This document shows, piece by piece, positions 17,549 through 26,775 of a stretch of DNA of 64,000 nt; position 1 is the first letter of the stretch; the number at the start of each line of letters is the position of its first letter. The notes under the pieces were generated by a model, which saw only the letters and a list, made by a program, of their open reading frames with translations, was not told the origin of the DNA and made no database searches. A program made the translations under genes and the position numbers. The stretch lies in NCBI GenBank assembly GCA_000818945.1, contig KN805387.1, positions 486,783-550,782 of the forward strand. Reading direction: 5' to 3'. The DNA is from Schizochytrium sp. CCTCC M209059. Its lineage: Eukaryota; Sar; Bigyra; Thraustochytrida; Thraustochytriidae.

Positions 17549-18639
17549 TCTCCGTCTCTGTGCAAGCGCGTCGCCCTGCGTGCTATGCTTCGCATTGGCG
17601 AGGCTTTACACATGAGCTCCGCACAGTCTGAGGATGTTCCTCAGCAGGTCGTCGTTGCTGCTCTTCCCACGAGCCGCCAATCACTTTCCGCATCGCGGCG
17701 GCGCCGAGCGTGGCGCGCGTGCGCGCACGGTAGGCCTCGCGGGCACCCTCGTCTCCCCGTGGGCCGCACGCGCCCCGGCGGCGGCGGCACGGGCGTGCGC
17801 GACGTACCTTGTGGTCTGTCTCTGTTGCTGATCTGGCGGCCGTCAATCAATCGCTCAATCTTTCCCGCCTTGTGGCCACGGACTCCGGAATGAATGGACG
17901 GACGCCCGCGGCTCCGAATCTTCACTTGTGCGGGACGCATAGCCCACTTGCGCGCGGACCCGACAAGTCGGGGGTTTTAGATGCAAGTGCAGTATAGGGG
18001 CCAACCGCCGCCGGTCATGCCGAGGCGGAGTCGGATCATGTTCGACAGGGCTGTATGCGAGGCTGCAGGAGGATGGTGAGCGTGATGAGCTTTTTTGCCG
18101 GAGGGAGATGGAGAAAAGAGTGTTATGCTTGAAAAGGGGAGAGAGAAGGTCGCGTCCTCGAATCGACGATTGTTGCGGTGTGCGAGAGAATGTCGTGTGC
18201 GAGGATCAATTGTGAGTGCTATGCTTTGTCCTGGTTGGTCTTCAGCGAAATTCTTGGACAAAGAATGGCAATGTTTCTGGAGTAGGCTAGATGATTTTAC
18301 TTTATTCCATTCGAGAGATCCGCTATAGGTGACGTCAAACTATAGCAAGAACAGAAGTCTCCTCTGAAAGTGTTGGTCGCACCATTTCTTCTGTCTATAC
18401 TAGTTTGCAAAAAAACGAGATGTCTTCGAGATAAACTTGCGTTGCTCGTAGCACGACGCCAATTAAATGATCCCAAAATATACTGGTAGGCCTACTACAT
18501 ACTACTCTCGAGACCATCAAAAACCCATTCGAGCTTTTGCTCGACTCGTTCATTATTGTGCTCATAGTACTTGGCCGGCCTAGCACACATCGGTTGCTGC
18601 GAACATAACAAGAAGCAAAACGTGATCATCATCATCTCC
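17399..18639. other. Divergent intergenic region eEF1-gamma / SF3A1
   Basis: About 1.24 kb, GC-rich near eEF1-gamma and AT-richer toward SF3A1. Apart from the GA/TATA block it has no repeat of note and no believable coding frame on either strand. Confidence 0.45.
17511..17552 (-). promoter_or_regulatory. GA-repeat and TATA block upstream of eEF1-gamma
   Basis: On the minus strand a 35-bp GAGA/GAAA tract runs directly into GTATATGG about 115 bp before the start codon. Similar CT/GA tracts lie upstream of the NIPA gene and the HAD phosphatase. GAGA-type tracts commonly keep promoters nucleosome-poor; its role here is inferred. Confidence 0.4.
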
Positions 18640-20307
18640 ATGAGCTCGGGAACGACCCACGCGGGCGCGCAGGATGACGGCGGCGGTGGCGCCGCTGCCA
18701 GCGCCGCCGCTGATAGCGCCAACGCGTCGGCAGGCACCAGCAACGGGGCGGCGCCGGTCGCAGAGGCCAGACAGGGCGCTGTCGAGGGCGTCATCAAGCC
18801 GCCGCCCGACCTGCGGCTTCTCGTGGACAAGACCGCAGAGCACGTGGCGATGCGGGGCAAAGCCTTCGAAGATAGCATTCGCAGCAAGATGAAGGGCAAG
18901 CCAAAGTTTGACTTTCTCAAGCCGGGACATCCGTACTATCGCTACTATGCGGAAAAGGTCGACGAACTCTCGCTAAAGGAGCACCTTCGCGTGACCAAAG
19001 AGGCCAAGGCCAAGACACCAGAGCCACAGGAGGAAACTAAATCACCCTCGAAAGAGGGAAAGCAGATTGACGAGGCCTCACCGCAAAAGGAGCAAGAAAG
19101 CAAAACGGAGAAAGCATCCAAGAGCGAAGTGATCGAGCGCGCGGCCAAGCTCGACGCTACGGCCGGCGCGGTCCGCAAACGTCGCACGCGCGCTCCTCCC
19201 CCGCTACAGTTTACTGTGGCTCATCCCGTCGACACAGAGCCAGCGGCCACGATTGATCTCGTCAAGCTGACTGCCAAGTATGCGGCCGTGCTCGGCGACT
19301 CGTTCGTGAGCAAAGTTGGCGCGCGAGAACAGCACAACCCCGAATTCTCCTTTTTGAAAGCGAGCGACCGAGTGCACGGCTACTTTAAGGAGATGACTGC
19401 CATGTACAGTAAGATCCTCGACTGGCAGGAAACCGTGCGGGTCGCGACTGGGGACTTTAAGGATCCCATGACTGTTTTGGATCGCGCTGTCCACCGGGTC
19501 GAGTGGGAATCTGACCAAACGCTTCGCGAACGCGAAGCCAAAGCACAAGAGCGCGAGGAGTTTGTTGCTTTTAATCAAATCGATTGGCACGATTTCGTTC
19601 TGGTCGAGACAATCTCTTTTGACGATAAAGCGCCTTCACCAGCTCCGGGCGCGCACACGAGTGCGGCTGCCCCGACTGCATCCAACGCTGCTAGTGGACC
19701 CACACCGGCAAACAAAGGCCCTGATCCGGGGAAGAAACCTGCGCAAGCTGCTGACGCAGACTCTGACTCTGACGTGGACATGGACATGGACGACAGCGAA
19801 GACGAGGAGGGGCCGATCCGTGTACGTACAGACTACCAGGCGCAAGTTCGGGCCCAGGCCGTCAAGGACACCAAGCTTGCTCTCCCTGACGGCAGACAAA
19901 TGGACGCCAATGATGTGAACGAGCACATGCGCAAAGAGCTGATTGATCCCAAATGGAAGGAACAGAAGGAGCGCTTTCTTGAGAAACAAAAGGTCCAAGC
20001 CTTTGCAGAGCAAGACATTAGTCGTAATCTTGGAAGAATGGCTGCTCACAGACCTGACGTCTTCTCCACGGATGAAGGAGCTGCAAAGCGTGCGCGCGAT
20101 GAGGACGAGGCTGCCCAGGCAAAGGGCGCTTCTTTAACTTGGGACGGCACCGTGAGCTCTGCCGCTGCTGTCACGGCAGAAGCACAGCGTCGCAAACAAG
20201 AGGCACGAGGTCGTCGTGACGATGATGCGGCGCCGCAAATCAATTACTCTGTTGGCCCGGCACAGGCGCCGCCCAGCAAGCGAAGCAAACAGTCAAAGTC
20301 TCACTAA
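18640..20307 (+). CDS. SF3A1: Splicing factor 3A subunit 1 (SF3a120 / Prp21)
   Basis: The product is 555 residues from the ATG at 18640; an in-frame upstream extension (18571) starts at a non-ATG codon. SF3a is part of the U2 snRNP and helps it bind the branch point. Two SURP (SWAP) modules are visible: residues about 65-115 (TAEHVAMRGKAFEDSI, FDFLKPGHPYYRYYAEKV) and about 210-260 (LTAKYAAVLGDSF, FSFLKASDRVHGYF). A Prp21-like middle region follows at 275-330, then an acidic stretch and the conserved DPKWKEQKERFLEKQ and LGRMAAHRPDVFS block. It ends in a Lys/Arg/Ser tail without the C-terminal ubiquitin-like domain of human SF3A1, so it is shorter and in that respect like yeast Prp21. Confidence 0.93.
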   Translation: MSSGTTHAGAQDDGGGGAAASAAADSANASAGTSNGAAPVAEARQGAVEGVIKPPPDLRLLVDKTAEHVAMRGKAFEDSIRSKMKGKPKFDFLKPGHPYYRYYAEKVDELSLKEHLRVTKEAKAKTPEPQEETKSPSKEGKQIDEASPQKEQESKTEKASKSEVIERAAKLDATAGAVRKRRTRAPPPLQFTVAHPVDTEPAATIDLVKLTAKYAAVLGDSFVSKVGAREQHNPEFSFLKASDRVHGYFKEMTAMYSKILDWQETVRVATGDFKDPMTVLDRAVHRVEWESDQTLREREAKAQEREEFVAFNQIDWHDFVLVETISFDDKAPSPAPGAHTSAAAPTASNAASGPTPANKGPDPGKKPAQAADADSDSDVDMDMDDSEDEEGPIRVRTDYQAQVRAQAVKDTKLALPDGRQMDANDVNEHMRKELIDPKWKEQKERFLEKQKVQAFAEQDISRNLGRMAAHRPDVFSTDEGAAKRARDEDEAAQAKGASLTWDGTVSSAAAVTAEAQRRKQEARGRRDDDAAPQINYSVGPAQAPPSKRSKQSKSH

Positions 20308-20788
20308 AGGGAAAGAACGGCGCTAAGGTCTGCACAACACAGCATTAACTGCCGATTCGTGCGCGGCTCATCTCGCGGACAAAAGAGTGAAGATTCGATG
20401 TGGGCGCCTGCCCTGCTCTGCAATAGAAATGCTTTGCTTTACATATAGCGAGCGCCCAAGGATATGAAATGGGCTACTACGCTGGCAGGCGGCGTTATCA
20501 AAATCATGCGAGGAGCCCAAAATTCACAAAAAGACGAAGAAGTGAGCGAGTAGAAAGGAACGAATGAATGATAGACACAGTCAATTGACACAAAACATTT
20601 ATCTTTCGAGTTGAGCCGCGACGATTTTGGTGGCTCTTTCAGGCTAATACACAGACTGGTTAAAGGATCGACGCCGAGGGCTGCTGCTCTGAGCAGTGCA
20701 CTTTCAGGAGATTTTCTTCCATTCGCTGGTCGAGCGTCCATTTTGTCAGTCGTTGGGGTGGATGTCTCACTGTCTCCTGACATTCGTT
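20308..20788. other. Convergent 3' intergenic region
   Basis: A 481-bp spacer between the ends of SF3A1 and the cupin-8 oxygenase. It is moderately AT-rich with no repeat or open frame of note. Confidence 0.4.
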
Positions 20789-22234
20789 TTAAAAAGGAGG
20801 CTGGGGCATGAAGGCAGCTGCCGTGTCCTTGCCGTGGACCCAATAGTTGACCATGACGGAGGATCCCATGTTCTGCACATGATGGAACCAGCCCGCGGGA
20901 AGGTAGAGAAGCTCACCAGGCTTGATGTCGACAATCATTTTGTTGTAATGCGAAGAGGACACGCCAGGGGCATTCGGGTCCGCAGGGTCGCCGTAGCAAA
21001 GACCCTTGTTCCGGCCAACGCAGCGCGGCTTGAGCAACTGAAAGTCCGAGGGCGGCGCAATGGTGAAGCGCTTGGTGCCGGCAATCATCGCAACAATGTT
21101 GTCACAGCAGTCCGAGTGCGAGGCCGTACCAGACACACCGTTACCCATCCAGAGGCTACCGCGCTGCATCCAGCGGCGGGGAAAGAGGGGCGGAGGGCGA
21201 ACGCCAAGCTTTTGCAGCGCATGCGGCTTGATCTTCATGTTACGCGGGAGGTTGCGAAGGCCCTTCTTCTTGACAAGCGTCGCGTTGGCGCGCAAGGCCG
21301 CGAGACCGGGGCCAAGATCGACCTCGCCATCGAAGCGAGCGTTGGGCCGGTACTGCGCAAAGGTCTCAGTGGTCACATCATGGCCATCAAAGGGAAACAT
21401 CTCGTTGAGTTCCTCAAAAGTGAAGGCGCGACCAGTGTAGCCAGACTTGCGCATGTTGTCCATGCGAAAGAGCACAGGCTGACCGAACTTGCGAAAGCGC
21501 GCGCGAAAGTTTTGTTCATTGAGCTGGATGCTACGCTTGAGCACGGGAACGAAGCGTTTGATTGGGTTTGCGCGGTACAGACGAGCGTACTCTTGCACGC
21601 CCCACCACTCGTTCTGCTTGGGCGCGAGGTCAGGGACAACGACGTCAGCGCTTGCAGCGTACTCGGCGTAGTTCTCAAAGATGTCCGAGTCCTTCATGCT
21701 CGTGAGATCGTGGAAAGGCTCGAGATACAGGTCGGCGACCTCAGCAGCTGCCGACTCGTCAGCGCGCTCGTCCTCCTCCCGCTCGGCCTCCTCCTCGGCG
21801 GTTTCCTCGGCAAGGTTGGGGTTGACATCACCGGGAGAGGGATCTCCGTTCTCAACGCGACGGCTAAAGTGCTCGTCGCCATTCTCGCTAGTAATCTCGA
21901 AGCCGTCGTTGCCCACGGCCGGAAGAGTGGTCCCGCCATTGCCAGTCATCGTCGGAGCTGCGCGGCTGCTGCCACTTCCGGCGACAACGACGTCCTGCTT
22001 GCCATGCGCCGCATAGCCGAACATGAACGATGCCGACACGAGCATGAGAACCACCACATACATGAACCACCACGACTGCTTGACGGCATTCACCTGGTGC
22101 ATGACGCGCTCCATGACCGGCGCGTTACGCGCGCGACCGCTCAAAAGTCCTGTCTGGCCATCCTCGGTGGGCGAGGGGGCCCTCGAGTACGGCAGACTTC
22201 CGCTGCTGCTGCTGTGCTTGCGCGCCTTCATCAT
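20789..22234 (-). CDS. Single-pass membrane cupin-8/JmjC-like Fe(II)/2-oxoglutarate oxygenase
   Basis: The product is 481 residues from the ATG at 22234; upstream in-frame sequence lacks an ATG. A Ser/Arg-rich basic N-terminus is followed by one hydrophobic anchor (WWFMYVVVLMLVSASFMFGYAA, about 55-76), then an acidic linker and a C-terminal cupin-8 domain. That arrangement suggests a type II protein with the catalytic domain in the secretory lumen. The iron triad appears as H373-x-D375 and H451 (AGWFHHVQN), and K388 (GTKRF) fits the 2-oxoglutarate-binding lysine. Relatives of this fold include FIH and JMJD5-type hydroxylases. Substrate unknown. Head-to-head with the P4H-VHL gene, 1.6 kb away. 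Confidence 0.85.
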   Translation of the reverse strand: MMKARKHSSSSGSLPYSRAPSPTEDGQTGLLSGRARNAPVMERVMHQVNAVKQSWWFMYVVVLMLVSASFMFGYAAHGKQDVVVAGSGSSRAAPTMTGNGGTTLPAVGNDGFEITSENGDEHFSRRVENGDPSPGDVNPNLAEETAEEEAEREEDERADESAAAEVADLYLEPFHDLTSMKDSDIFENYAEYAASADVVVPDLAPKQNEWWGVQEYARLYRANPIKRFVPVLKRSIQLNEQNFRARFRKFGQPVLFRMDNMRKSGYTGRAFTFEELNEMFPFDGHDVTTETFAQYRPNARFDGEVDLGPGLAALRANATLVKKKGLRNLPRNMKIKPHALQKLGVRPPPLFPRRWMQRGSLWMGNGVSGTASHSDCCDNIVAMIAGTKRFTIAPPSDFQLLKPRCVGRNKGLCYGDPADPNAPGVSSSHYNKMIVDIKPGELLYLPAGWFHHVQNMGSSVMVNYWVHGKDTAAAFMPQPPF

Positions 22235-23841
22235 CTTTGCTCTACTGCTACTGGACCGTTTTTCGTTTGCTTTGGCAATCTTGCGCGCGTTCAGGTTTTG
22301 CTTTCGGCCTTCCCTTCCAGGGGCTTCGCTTGCTGCCGCACTGCTGCTTGTTGTTGTTTTTTGCCAGCAATGTGGCTTGTCAAAGGGTGCTCGGCACGAG
22401 TCACGGGCCCGCCAAAGGCCACTGGGCACGCGTGCAGGGCCACCGTCGTCCGCGTCACGGTTACTTTGCTAGCTCCGTGCGCACTCGTCTCCCAGCCGTG
22501 GCCGTGGATAAGGCATCTATCTGTCTATCAAATCTTCATGTTTGGTGGGGTGGTCGATCAATCATCAGTGTTCGGTCGGCCCGGCCGGCCGGCCGACCGG
22601 CCGACCGGCCGACCGGCCGGTTAGCCAGTCGTCCTAGCAGCAACTAGGTCGGGGTCGGTTGATGCGCCTCGCTCGGGCCGCCATCTTGGACGTCATGGCC
22701 TCAGCTTTGGCCGGCTCCGGACGTCTCGTCGCCGGCGGCCACGGCCGTCCTGGTGCGGCGGGCGCGGCGGCCACAACAGTGTATAGCTGGTTAAAAAGGA
22801 GGAGACTCGTCCTCGCCCCATCATGTGGGGGCCGGCCCCACACCTGGCACCGCTCGGTTCCAGACTCTTTTCCTGCCCCCTTTTGCGTCTTTCACCAACA
22901 GCTATCGACCTGGATGGTAAGGAGCAAGACCGAGACTCTTTGCGCCGCCAGCCAGCAGCTTCTTCGCTGGGAGTTCCGCGCGAAGCGTCCTCACGGAACG
23001 TCCCGCACGGGGCCTCTTTCTTTGGGACCCCGCAACGAACCCGCTGTGGCGTGTGCGTACTAGGTCCCAAGCAGCGCGCTCGGCCCCACACCGTGCCCAC
23101 ACGTCTCCACGCTCCCGGCACGGAAGCGTCCGGGACGCTTCACCTGCGAGGCGGCCGGAGCCGGTCTTGGCTGGCCGCGTGCCGCCGTCTCCCTCGCACG
23201 CGTCCTGCGAGCGACTGACTGGTGCAGTGGCCGCTGCTGCCGGAGGGAGCCGGCCGGCCTCCCTTGCGAGATCGTGCGTATCGCCATCACCTCGGCGCGA
23301 CGCCCTGTGCGGTTGGGACGCCTCGGTCGACCGTAAGGGAGGGAGGGCCCCACACGTACGAACGGATACATTCGTCCCTCTTGTCTCGCTTCAAGGGATC
23401 GTCCCCACGGCCAAAAAAAAGGGCGGGCTGAAAGGCGTTCACTATCTATCTGCCCGACCATTGAAGAGGCGCTGCGAAGACTTCTTTCGCTGGTCAGCAG
23501 TCGCAGCTAAATATCAACACAGTAAGGACGGCCGCCACGCGGACGCCGCCGCGCCGGCCGCGAGAAGGCTTGCGGAAGCAGCCCCATGGCGCGACCCTGC
23601 CTCGAAGTCCGTCCGCTGGGAGGCGGAGAAGTAGGTAGGTCGGCAGGTAGATAGGCGCAAGAGGGAACACCACGGATAGAGCTTTATCAGTCGATACGTG
23701 CGGCAATCAATGACCAGAACCGCATCGACCAATTTGGGAGGAAAAGGGTCCAGAGTGACGCGGCAACCAGCTGGCACGTGTGGACGCAGACGAGACATCT
23801 TGTAAACTTGTAAAGCCAGAAAACATCCTGATACCATTCAA
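22235..23841. other. Divergent intergenic region between two 2OG oxygenase genes
   Basis: About 1.6 kb, very GC-rich. It holds a CCGACCGG tandem repeat (22578-22621). Arg-rich frames on both strands (for example 23053-23634) lack any domain, consistent with GC skew rather than genes. This is the likely shared control region of the oxygenase pair. Confidence 0.45.
22578..22621. repeat. CCGACCGG / GGCC tandem repeat
   Basis: Direct tandem copies of an 8-bp self-complementary unit (GGCCGACC), preceded by GGCC runs. The tract is fully GC apart from the central A residues and can form strong hairpins. Confidence 0.85.
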
Positions 23842-25491
23842 ATGCAGACCCTTGCCGGAGCGGCAGTGCTATCATGCGAGCAAGAGAAAGATAAGCGCAC
23901 ATGTGACGATGAAGAAGACGAGGCGCTGAAAGAACTGCAAGAGATGAGCAAGGCGTGGCTTACAAGCACACTCACACGGCTAGCGACCGTCGCCGTATCC
24001 ATTCTCATCCTCGTCGTAGCGATCGCTATCGGCATGAGCGAGGAGATCCAAAATGATCTGAAAGATATCGCACGTGAAGTGCCGATGCCTCGTACTTTGG
24101 CAAGCTACGGCCAACACCACGCAGAGCAAGACGATCAAGTAGAGTTTCCGGTAGACTTTACTGTGCATTTTAATGGCGATGGCCTCGGTGACGGCATGTC
24201 TGCGTCCTCGCGAGACTGGACGGGCATCGATCCGCTCATCCGCGCCGCCTGCGATGAAATGGAGGAAGTCCTTGAATTCGCGTCATATGACAACGAAACA
24301 ATGGCTCGCATCTGCGAGCCAACTCGAGGCGCTCGTCTCTTTACACCCGGGGGCAAGCGAGTCCGCTCTTTTGCAGATGTACCGGCCAACGGAACGCGCA
24401 TCTATCTCGTGCCCCAAGGTCTGCAGTTTGTCTTTCCTCTTGGCAAAGTTGGCACTGAGATCGTAGCCACCAATGTGGTCTCACCGCTTGCAGACAAAGT
24501 CGTCAAGCTGCGGCAACTGACCGAGTCTCCGCGGGTGTTCAGTTTGGAAAACTTTATCTCCGACGAGGAGATTGATGCGATCTTAAAGCACAATGCTGAT
24601 CTCGTCAAACCTAGCGAGGTTGGGTTCTCCGGCTGGAGAGACTCTACACGAACAAGTAGCACGGCCTGGGACATGCATTCGTCGGCCTCACGCGCCGTGC
24701 GTAGACGTAGCTTTGACTTGCTCGGCATGGACTTCGACAATGATATGGCCGATGCCCTTCAGGTACTCCGTTACAATCTCAGCGAGTGGTACAAGCCTCA
24801 TCTGGACTCCTTTGACAAAAAGGCGTACGATGGAACCGTCCCCAAGGTCGAAAACGGGACGAACCGATTTGCCACAATCTTTCTCTACCTTTCTGACGTC
24901 GAAGAAGGCGGGCATACGGTGTTCCCTCTTTCGACAACGCATGAGGGCTACAATGGCGAGAAAATTGTACATGACGGAACCGTGCGGTCGCCGGGGTACA
25001 TTGCCAATAAAGACGCGCGCTGGGCGTGCAACACTTCGTCAACTGCATTGCGGTCCGGTACTCGCCGTGGCTCCGCGCTTCTCTTTTACAGTCAGACTGC
25101 GGATGGTGAGATTGATCCTTACAGCTTGCATGGCGGCTGTCCTGTTGTTAAGGGCATCAAGTACTCTGCCAACGTCTGGGTCTGGAATCGACCAAAGCCG
25201 TCAAAGTCTGACGCCAAGGACGCTGGGGCAAGGCCTGCGCCGGATCTCAACTCGATTCAAATGCTTTTTCACAACCGTCGCGCAGAAAAGGTCAACTTGT
25301 TCTGGGACGATGGGACGGAAGACATGATTTTCCAGGCTGAAATACTTCCTGGGGAGATGCAGAGCATGACGACGTACCACGGTCACAGCTTTGTGGTGCG
25401 AGACGCGGATTCCAACAAGACATTGCACGCTTTTACAGCAAATGACAAGCTTCACAAGGGGAAGCAGCATGTGGAGGTCATCGACGCGTGA
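23842..25491 (+). CDS. Membrane prolyl 4-hydroxylase with C-terminal VHL-beta-like domain
   Basis: The product is 549 residues. The N-terminus (1-38) is acidic; residues about 39-64 are a single anchor (LATVAVSILILVVAIAIG), giving type II topology. Residues about 230-450 are a P4H catalytic domain: iron ligands H320-x-D322 (YKPHLDSF) and H430 (SLHGGCPVV), with K440 ten residues after H430, exactly where P4H enzymes bind 2-oxoglutarate. Residues 471-549 resemble the von Hippel-Lindau beta domain: FHNRRAEKV, W488, PG 503-504, TYHGHSFVVRDAD 511-523. Against human VHL the alignment after PG needs no gap: Trp88 and His115 are kept (W488, H515), Ser111 is Thr, Tyr98 is Gln and Trp117 is Phe. No elongin-binding alpha domain is present. 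It probably hydroxylates proline; the tail may bind the product. Substrate unknown. Confidence 0.88.
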   Translation: MQTLAGAAVLSCEQEKDKRTCDDEEDEALKELQEMSKAWLTSTLTRLATVAVSILILVVAIAIGMSEEIQNDLKDIAREVPMPRTLASYGQHHAEQDDQVEFPVDFTVHFNGDGLGDGMSASSRDWTGIDPLIRAACDEMEEVLEFASYDNETMARICEPTRGARLFTPGGKRVRSFADVPANGTRIYLVPQGLQFVFPLGKVGTEIVATNVVSPLADKVVKLRQLTESPRVFSLENFISDEEIDAILKHNADLVKPSEVGFSGWRDSTRTSSTAWDMHSSASRAVRRRSFDLLGMDFDNDMADALQVLRYNLSEWYKPHLDSFDKKAYDGTVPKVENGTNRFATIFLYLSDVEEGGHTVFPLSTTHEGYNGEKIVHDGTVRSPGYIANKDARWACNTSSTALRSGTRRGSALLFYSQTADGEIDPYSLHGGCPVVKGIKYSANVWVWNRPKPSKSDAKDAGARPAPDLNSIQMLFHNRRAEKVNLFWDDGTEDMIFQAEILPGEMQSMTTYHGHSFVVRDADSNKTLHAFTANDKLHKGKQHVEVIDA

Positions 25492-25548
25492 TTGAAACTT
25501 CCCTGCATCTGAGTTGGCGTGATTGAGACTTCTCTGTATCTGAGTTGT
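25487..25548 (+). repeat. 31-bp tandem duplication spanning the P4H stop codon
   Basis: Two adjacent 31-bp copies start CGTGATTGA, one at 25487 and one at 25518, differing at only a few positions. The first contains the P4H stop codon; the second duplicates it in the 3' leader region. Confidence 0.8.
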
Positions 25549-25700
25549 GTTGTATACTTTTTGCCAGGTAAATCAATCTCTGGCGCGATCTGCTAGCTTC
25601 TGTCTTGCTTACCAAAAAGGTGATTGGCGCGTCGAATTACTTTCAAAATTGATCTTTATAACGAATACACTTTTCTCTCCCTTTTCATTTCATGCCTCGT

Positions 25701-26192
25701 TTACTTGGAAAAATTGGACCAAGACTTGCGGACGACTTCTCGGTCAATGTCCTTACCCAAGTTCTGTGCCGTCTTTTTTCGAAGCGTGCTCATCGTGGCG
25801 GCGCACTTGCCATTATCACCAAAGGGGAACCAGCAAAGAACAACGTTGAGAAGTGGAGCCAGCGGGATGGTGAGAGGAAGAAATCCCGTGCTGCCGTCAA
25901 CTACTTTGAGCGTCGTGGAATCCTGAGACTCAGACGCGACCTCAATGGTGATCTGGTCAAGCCACTTGAGCTTGGTGGTCAAATAGTCCACGGTGAGTTT
26001 CTTCTCCTCACGCTTTGCCGGCTCGTAATCCTCGAGCTCGCCGGCTGCATTCCAGATCGCCTCGAGCGTCTCCTTGGCACTGGCTGCGACCACCCACGTT
26101 TGCTCCTCGGAGTGCAGATTGCGCACGCCCGGCAGCACCAGAGCCGGCCGCAGCTTCGTCTGAATGCTCCGCTGCCACGCAATAAAGCCCAT
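25701..26192 (-). CDS. Conserved-looking small protein of unknown function
   Basis: The product is 163 residues from an ATG at 26192. The sequence is non-repetitive with balanced composition, unlike the low-complexity shadows around it, so it is probably real. It has a mixed N-terminal part (EEQTWVVAASAKETLEAIWNAA), a Lys/Glu middle, then one hydrophobic stretch near the C-terminus (GFLPLTIPLAPLLNVVLCWFPFG) that could be a membrane anchor or a buried hairpin, and a basic tail. No known domain is recognised. It is convergent with the P4H gene. A GTACGTATATAAG block lies about 195 bp upstream of its ATG. Confidence 0.6.
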   Translation of the reverse strand: MGFIAWQRSIQTKLRPALVLPGVRNLHSEEQTWVVAASAKETLEAIWNAAGELEDYEPAKREEKKLTVDYLTTKLKWLDQITIEVASESQDSTTLKVVDGSTGFLPLTIPLAPLLNVVLCWFPFGDNGKCAATMSTLRKKTAQNLGKDIDREVVRKSWSNFSK

Positions 26193-26196
26193 CTTC

Positions 26197-26229
26197 TCCT
26201 TCTTCTTCTCCTTCTTCTTCTTCTTCTAC
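26197..26229. repeat. CTT-rich tract in the leader of the small unknown gene
   Basis: CTTCTT-rich sequence immediately upstream of the ATG at 26192 (GAA-rich on the transcribed strand), a feature shared by several 5' leaders of this window. Confidence 0.6.
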
Positions 26230-26388
26230 TTCGTCTCCTTCTCCTCTTCTGTCCGCTTCGCCGAGTCCTCGTCTACTCGCTGGCAAGGTCGTCCGTGTTG
26301 GCGTTCTGCTTGCGCTTTCTCGCAAGCTCTGCGTCACAGATGTGGACGGCGAGGTAAGTAACAGTAAGTAAATCATACTCCTGAAGCT

Positions 26389-26402
26389 TATATACGTACG
26401 TG
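26389..26402. promoter_or_regulatory. TATATA/ACGTACG promoter-like block
   Basis: TATATACGTACG on the plus strand, or CGTACGTATATAAG on the minus strand. It sits 70 bp before the ATG at 26464 (+) and 195 bp before the one at 26192 (-). The minus reading matches the order seen upstream of the RRM gene, so the minus gene is the more likely target; both are possible. Confidence 0.35.
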
Positions 26403-26463
26403 CGCACCCACCTCCTAACCCTGCCTGCTTTACCTTACACCTTCGTCATCACCAGTACCGACC

Positions 26464-26775
26464 ATGGCGACTGCGACCTCGGCTGGCCTCGGCGCTGGCT
26501 CTGGCGGCCTCCAGCGTGCTGCTGCTGCTGCGCATGAACGCCTAAACCTCCCCTGCGGCTCGCGGCTCGGAGGTCGACGCGGACGCCGTGCGGGAGTGGC
26601 TGCGCTGCTGCGTGCGCGGAATTCTCAACCAAACCCTTGCTTGGACTCCTCAGAGTCAGTCAGTCGAGGCGTGCTACGAACAGAGAATCGCGTGCAACGA
26701 ACAGAGAATCGTGAGAGCTTTGGGACTGTTGAGAACTTTGGCGACTTTTATGAGGTTGAAGATCTTTTCGAATAA
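26464..26775 (+). CDS. Doubtful short ORF, 103 residues
   Basis: An ATG in a good context (GACCATGG) opens a 103-residue frame that is Ala/Gly/Arg-rich and then contains a short duplicated Arg-Thr-Glu-Asn-Arg block. A second frame over the same DNA (from 26588) looks as protein-like, so frame choice is uncertain and this may be a broken or spliced gene. No domain is recognised. Confidence 0.2.
   Translation: MATATSAGLGAGSGGLQRAAAAAHERLNLPCGSRLGGRRGRRAGVAALLRARNSQPNPCLDSSESVSRGVLRTENRVQRTENRESFGTVENFGDFYEVEDLFE

Noticed and set aside
16334..17893. 519-residue open frame antisense to eEF1-gamma
   Set aside because: Gly/Leu/Val/Glu-rich mirror of strong GC-rich codon bias; no domain, start or conserved feature.
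20696..22624. 642-residue open frame antisense to the cupin-8 oxygenase
   Set aside because: Shadow of the real gene on the other strand; composition follows the complementary codons.
23053..23634. 193-residue Arg-rich plus frame between the oxygenase genes
   Set aside because: Arg/Ala/Ser composition expected from GC-rich noncoding DNA; overlapping frames on the other strand are equally long.
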